Below are positions 1 through 6,294 of a stretch of 8,819 nt of DNA, piece after piece (positions within the stretch are counted from its first letter, which is position 1; each line of letters opens with the position of its first letter). Under the pieces are notes generated by a model that did not search any database, was not told the origin of the DNA, and saw nothing but the letters and a program-made list of their open reading frames with translations. The position numbers were made by a program, and so were the translations under genes. Source of the stretch: Holosporales bacterium (GTDB lineage Bacteria > Pseudomonadota > Alphaproteobacteria > RUG11792); assembly GCA_031263345.1 (NCBI GenBank), contig JAISFY010000015.1, forward strand, positions 1 through 8,819, in the 5' to 3' direction.

Positions 1-30
1 GTGGGAGTTCGAGTCTCCCCGGGGGCACCA
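1..30 (+). tRNA. 3' end of a tRNA, probably tRNA-Leu (partial)
   Basis: This is the terminal part of a tRNA whose 5' portion lies outside the window. A five-base T stem (GGGAG at 3-7 with CTCCC at 15-19) encloses the seven-base loop TTCGAGT. It is followed by the 3' acceptor strand CGGGGGC (20-26), discriminator A (27) and an encoded CCA (28-30). The acceptor implies a 5' strand of GCCCCCG. An A discriminator with a GT just before the T stem resembles bacterial tRNA-Leu, but the anticodon is not visible, so the identity is inference. A run of nine T (43-51) follows shortly and could help end transcription, although no separate hairpin precedes it. Confidence 0.8.
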
Positions 31-75
31 AGTTTGCCTTTCTTTTTTTTTAATTTAGAATTGATACTATTATTA

Positions 76-107
76 GTAAACGAGAAATCCCAGCTATCCA
101 CGTTTAC
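76..107. repeat. 7-bp inverted repeat in the comEC leader
   Basis: GTAAACG (76-82) and CGTTTAC (101-107) are perfect reverse complements separated by 18 bases, ending 16 bases before the comEC ATG. A -35-like TTGATA sits just upstream at 61-66, but no convincing -10 follows it. The repeat could be an operator or a leader hairpin. Nothing in the sequence decides between these, and chance is possible. Confidence 0.4.
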
Positions 108-123
108 CTGAAAAATGTAAAAA

Positions 124-2031
124 ATGATACTGAATTTTTTAAATACAGAAAGAGAAAGACTACCATTATTCATGCCAGTTATTCTAAGTTTTGGCATAAT
201 AATTGGGGTATTTTTCCCATTTACTTCCTGGAAACTTGTATATTATTTTATCGGAGTTAGCCTCGTCTGTTGCAAAGTTTTATTTAAAAAATCTAGGTTC
301 TGTGCTGGGGCATTTTTTTTATTCATCATCGGAATATATATCGCTCAGACTGGCGGAATTCTTAATACAAAACTTCTTGCCCAGAAAAAATTTATCGACA
401 AGGAATACAATAAAGTCATGTTCCTAGCCAACGTCGGTTTCATCGATGCAACTCATCCGACTATGAAAAATATGCAACGAATCGTATTTAAAGATATTCA
501 AGTTCAAGGAAATTACGATGAGGAGTTAAATTTCATAAAAACAGCAAAAATGACGTGTTCGAGCAGAGTAATCACCGGAATTTCGCCAAATGACAAAGTT
601 AAAGTCATCGGTAAATTTACTCCATACAAAATGGCCTCAATCCCACTCTCTTTCGATCAGGCCCAGTATAATTCTCTCATAAAAATGGATGTCACTGGTA
701 TCGTATTTTTCGTTAAACTTATTAAAAAGTCAGATCAAATCACCGTGGATATATTTTCTTATTTGAGGCGAGTTTTTACAAAAAAGATCGTAGAAAAAAT
801 AAAAAGTCCGATAGGAGGTATAGCAAGCGCATTAGTAACAGGTGATAAATCCCCCATTCCTCAGGAGATTAGAGATAAATTTATAAACTCAGGAACAGCA
901 CATATTCTAGCAATTTCCGGGCTCCACATGTCTCTCGTCGCATCCGTGCTATTTTCTATATTTTTTAGAGTTGCAATGTATCTTTACTACTTTATCGATC
1001 GAATTAATGCTAAAAAAATTGCTGCATTTTTGACGATTTTATTTACATTTTTATACTTAGCTGTTTCTGGGTTTTCACCGTCAGCAACGAGGGCCTTCAT
1101 CATGACGACCATCTGCTTGATCGGAGTTATGTTCGACCGTGGCGCGCTATCAATGCGAAGCGTCGCCATAGCAGCCTTTCTGATTTTATTGTTCGACGCC
1201 GGCTCGCTGTTTCTCGTCAGCTTTCAGCTGTCCTTTTGCGCCGTCGTAGCGCTCATCGCCTTTTATGAAAAATATAGCAATGTTCTCTCGAAATGGAAAA
1301 GTAATAATTCGAAAATTAGGTCAATTAAGATTTTTATAGCTCTTTCTGTGATAACCACGATCATCGCCTCAGTTGCAACATTCCCAATATCGGTCGCTAC
1401 ATTTAATCGCTTCAGCCTTTCCAGCATTTTAGGAAATTTAGTTGCGATTCCGATCATAAGTTTCGCCGTAATACCGGTTGGATTCGCCGCAATCATTTTC
1501 GGATATTTCACAGATATATTCGTTAAAGTTTTAGAAATCGTTTTGAATAATCTTACACAATGTTTAGGAATGATCGCTGCCCTCCCAGGATCAAATTTAG
1601 TTATCAAATCTCCTGATATTTTAACTTTATACACTATGGTAATCGGAGGAATCATATTATGCCTCCTAAAATCCAAAATTCGACATATCGGGACAGGCTT
1701 GATAGGCCTTTCGTCAATAATGTGGATATTCGAAAGTAAACCAGATATCATATTCCCACCGCAAATCGACGCAGCATGTTACATCGAAGATGGATCCTGT
1801 TACGCAACCTCTCTGAAAAGAGGGCGGAATAGCCTCCTCAGCATCCAGAGGAATTTAGGATATTCTGGCCCATTACAAAAGAAAGAATTAAATATAGACG
1901 GCCTCGAAATGAAAGCTTATAAAAATGGATTATTCATCTGGATACAAAATGGCCACATTCTCAAAATGAAACAAATTGCGGAAAGGAAACACCCATACTG
2001 CCCAGCCCACTTCGAAAAGATATCAAGCTAA
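124..2031 (+). CDS. comEC: ComEC/Rec2-family DNA uptake channel protein, without MBL domain
   Basis: This is a predicted inner-membrane protein of 635 residues. ComEC is the channel that moves single-stranded DNA across the inner membrane during natural transformation. N-terminal hydrophobic segments (about 14-75) precede a soluble region of the DUF4131/OB-fold type (about 90-215). The hallmark of the Competence domain follows: GDKSPIP at 240-246 and ISGLHMS at 264-270, then FSPSATRA near 317-324 and further membrane helices to about 545. The C-terminal segment (about 545-635) is soluble, with the late motif CPAHF, and has no metallo-beta-lactamase HXHXDH motif. ComEC forms without that domain are known. 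The start is the ATG at 124; I see no good Shine-Dalgarno, and the ATG at 115 is followed at once by a stop. A GC-rich patch covers 1081-1260. Whether the organism is transformable cannot be told from here. Confidence 0.93.
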   Translation: MILNFLNTERERLPLFMPVILSFGIIIGVFFPFTSWKLVYYFIGVSLVCCKVLFKKSRFCAGAFFLFIIGIYIAQTGGILNTKLLAQKKFIDKEYNKVMFLANVGFIDATHPTMKNMQRIVFKDIQVQGNYDEELNFIKTAKMTCSSRVITGISPNDKVKVIGKFTPYKMASIPLSFDQAQYNSLIKMDVTGIVFFVKLIKKSDQITVDIFSYLRRVFTKKIVEKIKSPIGGIASALVTGDKSPIPQEIRDKFINSGTAHILAISGLHMSLVASVLFSIFFRVAMYLYYFIDRINAKKIAAFLTILFTFLYLAVSGFSPSATRAFIMTTICLIGVMFDRGALSMRSVAIAAFLILLFDAGSLFLVSFQLSFCAVVALIAFYEKYSNVLSKWKSNNSKIRSIKIFIALSVITTIIASVATFPISVATFNRFSLSSILGNLVAIPIISFAVIPVGFAAIIFGYFTDIFVKVLEIVLNNLTQCLGMIAALPGSNLVIKSPDILTLYTMVIGGIILCLLKSKIRHIGTGLIGLSSIMWIFESKPDIIFPPQIDAACYIEDGSCYATSLKRGRNSLLSIQRNLGYSGPLQKKELNIDGLEMKAYKNGLFIWIQNGHILKMKQIAERKHPYCPAHFEKISS

Positions 2032-2032
2032 A

Positions 2033-3379
2033 TTATACGGTAATACGAACCCAATTCCCGGATCTAAATCGCCGATACAAAATATACGACGTCGTCAATA
2101 CAGCAAAAATTAAGAGAGTCCAGGTTAGCTTAACACTCAAATGCCCCGTATTAGCCAAAATGAAAGATGGAATGGATACGATAGCCCAAATGCATAGCGC
2201 GATTACCCCCATCGTAAACCCGAGATCTCCTCCCGCCTCTAAAGCCCCCGCCGTAATCCAACATATTCCATCTATCATAAAATATAATAAAACAAATCTG
2301 AGAATTAAATGAGATTCTCGCAACAAGGCTTCATCGATTTCAAATCTTATAAAGTTTCGAGTAATTATTTCTGGGAAAAACAAAAGTACGATCGATGAGA
2401 GCCCAGTAAAAATCAGGTGAATGGTAATCCCGCTTCTCATCAGCTTAGCTACCTTATGTTTCATCCCAGCTCCCAAAAGATTTGCTGTAATCGCCATAAC
2501 TCCCTTTTCCAGCCCAGAAACGAGGAATGCTAAAAATACATTCACAGATACCGCGATCGACTGAATCATCGCGACATCCGTTCCGAGAGTAGCGAGAGTA
2601 TAATAAATGAATCCCCATGCTAGCATTTCGCAAATATGTCCCACTCCACCAGTAAATCCTAGCCTCAAATATTTAGCGAGCTCATGAAAATGAAATTTAC
2701 AGTTCATAGTTTTGTATTTTTCACGAATACTTTTTTTGAAAAAAAACATAGTTAAGATACAGCAGTTTATAAACCAAGAAATAACTGTCCCGGTGGCGGC
2801 TCCAATACTTCCAGTAAGATGATCTATCCCGAAATATCCAAAGACAAGAATGATATCGAGAATGATATTAATAGTATTCGCTATTAGAACGGATACCGTA
2901 ACTAGAATCCCGTGACCAATAGCAACAAAAAAACCTGATAAGGCTTGGCAAATACCACAAATCGGCGTAAAGAAAATTACCGTCTCAAAGTATGGAAGGC
3001 CGTGTTCATATAGAAGCGGCGGGATGCAGTGTCGTCCGGCCATTTTCGAGAATGGGATCGAAATCACAAACATGAATATGGAAAACCATACCATCTGCCA
3101 AACCGACGTTCCGGCCAGATGGAACTTTTTTGCTCCGTTGTACTGACCGACAAAAGCATTAGATACCATCGTGATCGTCATTATCGAAAATTGAAAAGCA
3201 GAGCACCACACGACCGCAGACGCTACTCCCGTCATCGCGTTTATCGAAAATCGTGCCAAAATCAATTGATCCAGTATAAGCATGAAGTGAGACGACAATG
3301 ATGAGATCATCATTGGTAAAGATATCCTAAGGACACTACGTAAAGTTATTTCATCATTGTAACCACAAGGGAATCCCAT
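2033..3379 (-). CDS. MATE-family multidrug/sodium antiporter
   Basis: This is a predicted polytopic inner-membrane exporter of the MATE (NorM/DinF-like) family, which expels drugs or metabolites in exchange for Na+ or H+. From the ATG at 3379 it has 448 residues, the usual family length of about 450, with roughly twelve hydrophobic helices in two MatE repeats. Family-like segments include LPMMISSLS near the N terminus, NAFVGQYNGAKK after the second helix, and a second-half stretch carrying GLEKGVMAITANLLGAG. An in-frame TTG at 3397 would add six residues (TTG GTG TGG CTG TGG TCT). I prefer the ATG, but neither start has a clear Shine-Dalgarno. The gene converges on comEC with one base between stop codons. 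Codons near 2731-2746 form T8-C-A7 in the sense strand, a slippage-prone tract. The substrate is unknown. Confidence 0.92.
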   Translation of the reverse strand: MGFPCGYNDEITLRSVLRISLPMMISSLSSHFMLILDQLILARFSINAMTGVASAVVWCSAFQFSIMTITMVSNAFVGQYNGAKKFHLAGTSVWQMVWFSIFMFVISIPFSKMAGRHCIPPLLYEHGLPYFETVIFFTPICGICQALSGFFVAIGHGILVTVSVLIANTINIILDIILVFGYFGIDHLTGSIGAATGTVISWFINCCILTMFFFKKSIREKYKTMNCKFHFHELAKYLRLGFTGGVGHICEMLAWGFIYYTLATLGTDVAMIQSIAVSVNVFLAFLVSGLEKGVMAITANLLGAGMKHKVAKLMRSGITIHLIFTGLSSIVLLFFPEIITRNFIRFEIDEALLRESHLILRFVLLYFMIDGICWITAGALEAGGDLGFTMGVIALCIWAIVSIPSFILANTGHLSVKLTWTLLIFAVLTTSYILYRRFRSGNWVRITV

Positions 3380-3425
3380 AGACCACAGCCACACCAATCA
3401 CCAGAGCGACAGCTCAATTTAGCAC

Positions 3426-3442
3426 AATATAGGATAGTATCC
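3426..3442 (-). promoter_or_regulatory. Possible MATE-gene promoter with overlapping palindrome
   Basis: On the minus strand a -10-like TATATT (complement of 3426-3431) lies about 47 bases before the MATE ATG. Directly upstream of it, within the -35/-10 spacer, is the palindrome GGATAGTATCC (3432-3442, five-base arms around one base). No good -35 is visible; TTAAAT at an 18-base spacing is the best. A palindrome in this position is what a repressor operator would look like, but that is inference. Confidence 0.35.
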
Positions 3443-3521
3443 AAAACAAATTTAAGTTTGCAGCGAGATGACCTTGCTCCAACCACAGCCTTTAAAGAGA
3501 TTGTAAAAAACAAGAATGCCG

Positions 3522-3551
3522 TTGACAAGCGGTTTTACTGTGCCTTAGAAT
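3522..3551 (+). promoter_or_regulatory. Sigma-70-type promoter for the tRNA-Tyr/tRNA-Gly genes
   Basis: A perfect -35 TTGACA (3522-3527) is followed after 18 bases by TAGAAT (3546-3551), one mismatch from TATAAT. Transcription would start near 3558, about ten bases before mature tRNA-Tyr. This is the best promoter match in the window, as expected for stable RNA genes. Transcripts may continue into lpxK because no terminator is seen between the tRNAs and lpxK. Confidence 0.75.
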
Positions 3552-3567
3552 GACCGTTATGTTGCCT

Positions 3568-3653
3568 GGAAGGGTGGCCGAGTGGTTAAAGGCAGCAGAC
3601 TGTAAATCTGCCGACGTCAGTCTACGTAAGTTCGAATCTTACCCCTTCCACCA
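3568..3653 (+). tRNA. tRNA-Tyr (anticodon GTA)
   Basis: This is a complete class II tRNA of 86 bases. Acceptor GGAAGGG (3568-3574) pairs with CCCTTCC (3643-3649), followed by discriminator A and encoded CCA (3651-3653). The anticodon stem GCAGA/TCTGC (3595-3599 / 3607-3611) closes the loop CTGTAAA, which puts GTA at 3602-3604. A long variable arm, typical of bacterial tRNA-Tyr, comes before the T stem GTAAG/CTTAC with loop TTCGAAT. It is first in a two-tRNA transcription unit, with 14 bases to tRNA-Gly. Confidence 0.97.
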
Positions 3654-3667
3654 AATGAAGATACGAA

Positions 3668-3741
3668 GCGGGTGTAGCTTAATGGTAAAGCCCCAGCCTT
3701 CCAAGCTGGTTACGTGGGTCCGATTCCCATCACCCGCTCCA
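3668..3741 (+). tRNA. tRNA-Gly (anticodon TCC)
   Basis: This is a complete 74-base tRNA. Acceptor GCGGGTG (3668-3674) pairs with CACCCGC (3731-3737), followed by discriminator T and encoded CCA (3739-3741). The anticodon stem CCAGC/GCTGG closes the loop CTTCCAA, giving anticodon TCC, which reads GGA/GGG glycine codons. A tRNA-Tyr-tRNA-Gly pair is a common bacterial arrangement, often near tuf. Here lpxK begins 44 bases downstream instead. Confidence 0.97.
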
Positions 3742-3785
3742 GGGATGGTCTATATTCAAAAAAATGAGCTTTAAGGTCTTGCTTT

Positions 3786-4820
3786 GTGTTTAAGATGTTG
3801 AAATCTCCTAGTTTCTGGCGCAATGGCGATAGTGTTCTAGTAAAGGTATTATCTCCTCTCTCGAAAGTGTATTCTTTTATATCGACCGTAAGAGCGAATA
3901 GTATTCTCTCAGAGAAGGCTACGGCACCAGTCATCTGTGTCGGAAATGTAGTCGTCGGTGGAGCTGGGAAAACTACTACCGTGCAATTAATTTGTGATAT
4001 CTTAAAAGAGAAGGGACACAACCCTCATATTATTTCATCAGGATATGGGGGGTATCTTAAAAATGTGGTACGTGTTGATCCAACACTGCATTCTTATCTC
4101 CAGGTCGGTGATGAGGCCCTCCTTTCGGCCAATGTTGCTACGACCTGGGTCGGAAAGAATAGACTTAACTCTGCTAGAGCCGCAACTCTAGCTGGAGCAG
4201 ATGTTCTCGTTATGGATGACGGACTCCAGAATAAATCGCTCGTGCAGGATTTTAAGGTCATGGTGGTGGATTCCGGACAACAATTCGGTAATGAGAGGTT
4301 GTTCCCAGCGGGCCCGTTGAGAGAAACCGTCGAATCTGGCCTCAAGAAATCTGATATCGTCCTGATTATCGGAGAAAAGAATGAAGAGTTAATGGATAAA
4401 ATTCGTCAAATTAAGCCGAATATCCAGATCTGTTGCGCGACGACAAAGATCGTTGGAGATCGTAAATTTAGTAACAATAATGTGATTGGATTTTGCGGTC
4501 TCGGGTATCCAGAAAAATTTAGGAAAACCCTAAACGAAATTGGACTTAACATCAAAGACTTTATCGCATTCGCAGATCACCATCCGTACACGATAACCGA
4601 ATCGCAGAAGCTGATCAAGGCAGCAAAGAATGCAGGGGCCATGTTAGTAACTACGATGAAAGATTATGTTAAAGTTCCTGATGTATTTAAACACGAGATG
4701 ACCGTAATCAGTATTAAGCTACACCTGGACAACGATCTGTTACCAGATCTTTTGGAAAAAATGATGGACGGCTGGAAAGAGGACAAAGACTCATCATTAT
4801 ATGTAAAAAATAAGAATTAA
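3786..4820 (+). CDS. lpxK: Tetraacyldisaccharide 4'-kinase (lipid A 4'-kinase)
   Basis: LpxK phosphorylates the 4' position of the tetraacyldisaccharide 1-phosphate precursor with ATP, giving lipid IVA at the inner face of the cytoplasmic membrane, in the Raetz pathway. Visible family marks (numbered from the GTG) are an N-terminal amphipathic/hydrophobic membrane-association segment (about 1-35), a Walker A loop in GNVVVGGAGKTTT (53-65), SSGYGG shortly after it, DDGLQN (144-149; family form DDGFQ) and FPAGPLRE (173-180). The length of 344 residues fits the family. The start is either GTG at 3786, with AAGG (3773-3776) nine bases upstream, or ATG at 3795, three codons later; I favour the GTG because of that ribosome site. 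The gene lies just behind two tRNA genes and may share their promoter. It shows the cell makes lipid A. Confidence 0.95.
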   Translation: MFKMLKSPSFWRNGDSVLVKVLSPLSKVYSFISTVRANSILSEKATAPVICVGNVVVGGAGKTTTVQLICDILKEKGHNPHIISSGYGGYLKNVVRVDPTLHSYLQVGDEALLSANVATTWVGKNRLNSARAATLAGADVLVMDDGLQNKSLVQDFKVMVVDSGQQFGNERLFPAGPLRETVESGLKKSDIVLIIGEKNEELMDKIRQIKPNIQICCATTKIVGDRKFSNNNVIGFCGLGYPEKFRKTLNEIGLNIKDFIAFADHHPYTITESQKLIKAAKNAGAMLVTTMKDYVKVPDVFKHEMTVISIKLHLDNDLLPDLLEKMMDGWKEDKDSSLYVKNKN

Positions 4821-4894
4821 TCTGACAGACAGACGGTGATGTCTCAAGCATCCTGGCTGGCGTACTTTGGAAAGTCAACTATATTTCCGCTCAC

Positions 4895-4914
4895 AATCAC
4901 AACAAATCACAACA
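4895..4914. repeat. Perfect 10-bp tandem duplication
   Basis: AATCACAACA occurs twice in direct succession (4895-4904 and 4905-4914), nine bases outside the stop codon of the IS110 remnant. It may mark the right boundary of the inserted element or an old replication slip. It is too short to assign. The rest of 4821-4923 holds no gene or clear terminator. Confidence 0.6.
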
Positions 4915-4923
4915 ATTAGTACA

Positions 4924-5307
4924 TTAAAATATCTCTTCTCCGTTATAATAATGTCTCATCTTAGCATTTAGTATTAAAAGTAGTTTTCTTGCAACAGCAA
5001 CGATAGCAACTTTTCCAGGTTTACCTTCGCTACGTAACCTTTGATAGAACTCTTTCAGAACTGTATTACTCTTAATACCACTAATAGATGCCATGTACAA
5101 AGCCTGTCTTACTTTATGTTTACCTCCTCTTATATACTTATTACCTTCATGTCTTCCACTATCATGATTCATAGGAGCAAGTCCTACCATCTTCGCTATC
5201 TGCCTATTATCCAATCTTCCTAATTCTGGTAGATTACTAAACTTATAATGTTTCCCATTTAAAGATACATCTAAACTCTGTTTTCCTACATCACATCCAA
5301 AATAATT
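4924..5307 (-). pseudogene. IS110-family transposase remnant with internal deletion
   Basis: Read on the minus strand, one open frame of 127 codons joins both ends of an IS110-family (IS116/IS110/IS902) transposase. The N-terminal piece (5307 to about 5233) reads NYFGCDVGKQSLDV, matching the start of the DEDD/RuvC-like catalytic domain with its first Asp. It then passes directly into LPELGRLDNRQIAKMVGLAP and the C-terminal Transposase_20 domain, with HDSGRHEGNKYIRGG, RQALYMAS and VAIVAVARKLL, ending at 4924. Full-length members have about 300-400 residues, so roughly 200 or more central residues, including the other catalytic acidic residues, are missing. The reading frame is kept across the junction. 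A TAG (5308-5310) stands directly before the N-terminal piece and no start codon precedes it there; an internal TTG at 5214 could start only the C-terminal domain. It is a dead copy as it stands. Confidence 0.88.
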
Positions 5308-5547
5308 CTAGAAGTCTATCGATTCAGCCTTGTGAATCTCCATAAGATAGTTGGAACTTACTCATGGGTTCGATATGACTACGTAATTGTAGCCATAGGT
5401 GTATGATATGCGTAAAAAATATATGAGAAGTCTATTATCCCTGGGTTATTTTATCCAAATTTTTCTAGATTATGCTAAGCTGGATTAGATATAATTCTAT
5501 CTATTGGGAGTGGGTAATTATCTCTGGTTGCTTATATCGATTATTGC
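5308..5547. other. Non-coding segment with three hairpins beside the IS110 remnant
   Basis: No gene is visible in these 240 bases. Three inverted repeats stand out. GATTCA/TGAATC is a six-base stem at 5321-5338. A nine-base stem with one A-C mismatch spans 5374-5397, around loop GTAATT. TAGATA/TATCTA lies at 5486-5503. The ten-base word AGAAGTCTAT appears twice (5310-5319 and 5426-5435). The segment lies on the 5' side of the transposase remnant, where IS110-group elements carry their non-coding end and bridge RNA, so part of it may be the left end of the element. The outer boundary is not visible. The last third probably serves as leader of the next gene. Confidence 0.45.
5490..5495 (+). promoter_or_regulatory. 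Possible -10 box for the secreted-protein gene pair
   Basis: A perfect TATAAT sits 52 bases before the ATG at 5548. The -35 region is poor (TAGATT at 5466-5471, spacing 18). The box overlaps the TAGATA/TATCTA inverted repeat (5486-5503), so a regulator bound there would block it. In AT-rich DNA such a match can be accidental. Confidence 0.35.
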
Positions 5548-6294
5548 ATGAAATTTTCTTGTGTTTCCCTATTCTTCGTAGTTGTATGCTATGCTTCGAA
5601 TACCATCTCAGCTTCAGCCGATCTAATTACTAGTATTGGTAGCTATTCGACACAAGCCAAAGAGTTTAGTAGAAAATCTATCCCACCAGAAGAAGCGAGG
5701 AAATTATTTTCCACGGCAAAGTCGATTTTAGAAACCATTAATCAGAAATACTTTACTAAACTGGGTGTACGAGGTATACAGGATCTTTTCCTAATATATC
5801 GAAATGGCAAGAAGTTCCCTGACGTATCTGAACATAACGTACAAAACGAATATGATAAACAGATTATAACATTTACAATTGCCATTTACTTAGTTTATGT
5901 AAATTTGACTGATGAAATCTTGCTAAAGATTATTGAAAAATCTCCGTTAGAACTTGTTCCTTTGTTTCGAGAAATTGACGTTTTCCTGCAATTTATTTCG
6001 GCCGATCCCAGAGATTTCGGACACGGAGTCTTTACAGAGAGGAGCAGCGATCATCTCGTAATCTTTCCGACTGATGATGCAATTTTACGAATAATGCGTG
6101 TGATAATACTTAAAAATTTATTGTCGTCGCTATCGGTTTATAAGTTGTCCAGAATTACATCTGCATTTGTTCGATATTTTTCAATCAAAAAACCTGATGT
6201 TATTATTATGGAGGTAGTTGAAACCTTGAAGAGGAGTTTAATTGATGATTCTAGAGTTGCTCTCTTCACTCAACATGGGATCGTAGGATCATGA
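5548..6294 (+). CDS. Unknown exported protein, first of a tandem pair
   Basis: I do not recognise the family of this 248-residue protein. The N terminus is a signal peptide: Lys2, a hydrophobic core (about 5-16) and a likely cleavage after the ASA at 22-24. The mature part has no cysteine, appears mostly helical and is rich in Ile, Leu and Val. The central helix pair EKSPLELVPLFREIDVFL (from about 130) resembles IKSPESIVSLAQEIVVML in the next gene, and an earlier stretch EARKLFSTAKSILETI also has a counterpart there, so the two look like paralogues. No Shine-Dalgarno is obvious before the ATG, but the signal peptide begins exactly there. The stop overlaps the next start (ATGA at 6291-6294). 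It lies between an IS remnant and core ribosomal genes, so it is probably accessory. A periplasmic, surface or host-directed role is possible; none is shown. Confidence 0.8.
   Translation: MKFSCVSLFFVVVCYASNTISASADLITSIGSYSTQAKEFSRKSIPPEEARKLFSTAKSILETINQKYFTKLGVRGIQDLFLIYRNGKKFPDVSEHNVQNEYDKQIITFTIAIYLVYVNLTDEILLKIIEKSPLELVPLFREIDVFLQFISADPRDFGHGVFTERSSDHLVIFPTDDAILRIMRVIILKNLLSSLSVYKLSRITSAFVRYFSIKKPDVIIMEVVETLKRSLIDDSRVALFTQHGIVGS

Noticed and set aside
31..60. Intrinsic terminator after the first tRNA
   Set aside because: The nine-T run is present, but no stable hairpin precedes it apart from the tRNA itself, so it is noted under the tRNA and not listed separately.
1263..1751. 162-codon open frame on the minus strand inside comEC
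   Set aside because: It lies wholly opposite a clear ComEC coding region, has an unnatural composition and resembles no known protein. It is an antisense shadow.
3550..3774. 74-codon open frame across the tRNA genes
   Set aside because: It consists of translated tRNA-Tyr and tRNA-Gly, both complete and well folded.
3710..4021. 103-codon minus-strand open frame covering the end of tRNA-Gly and the start of lpxK
   Set aside because: It is antisense to a conserved kinase and a tRNA, and no family resemblance was seen.
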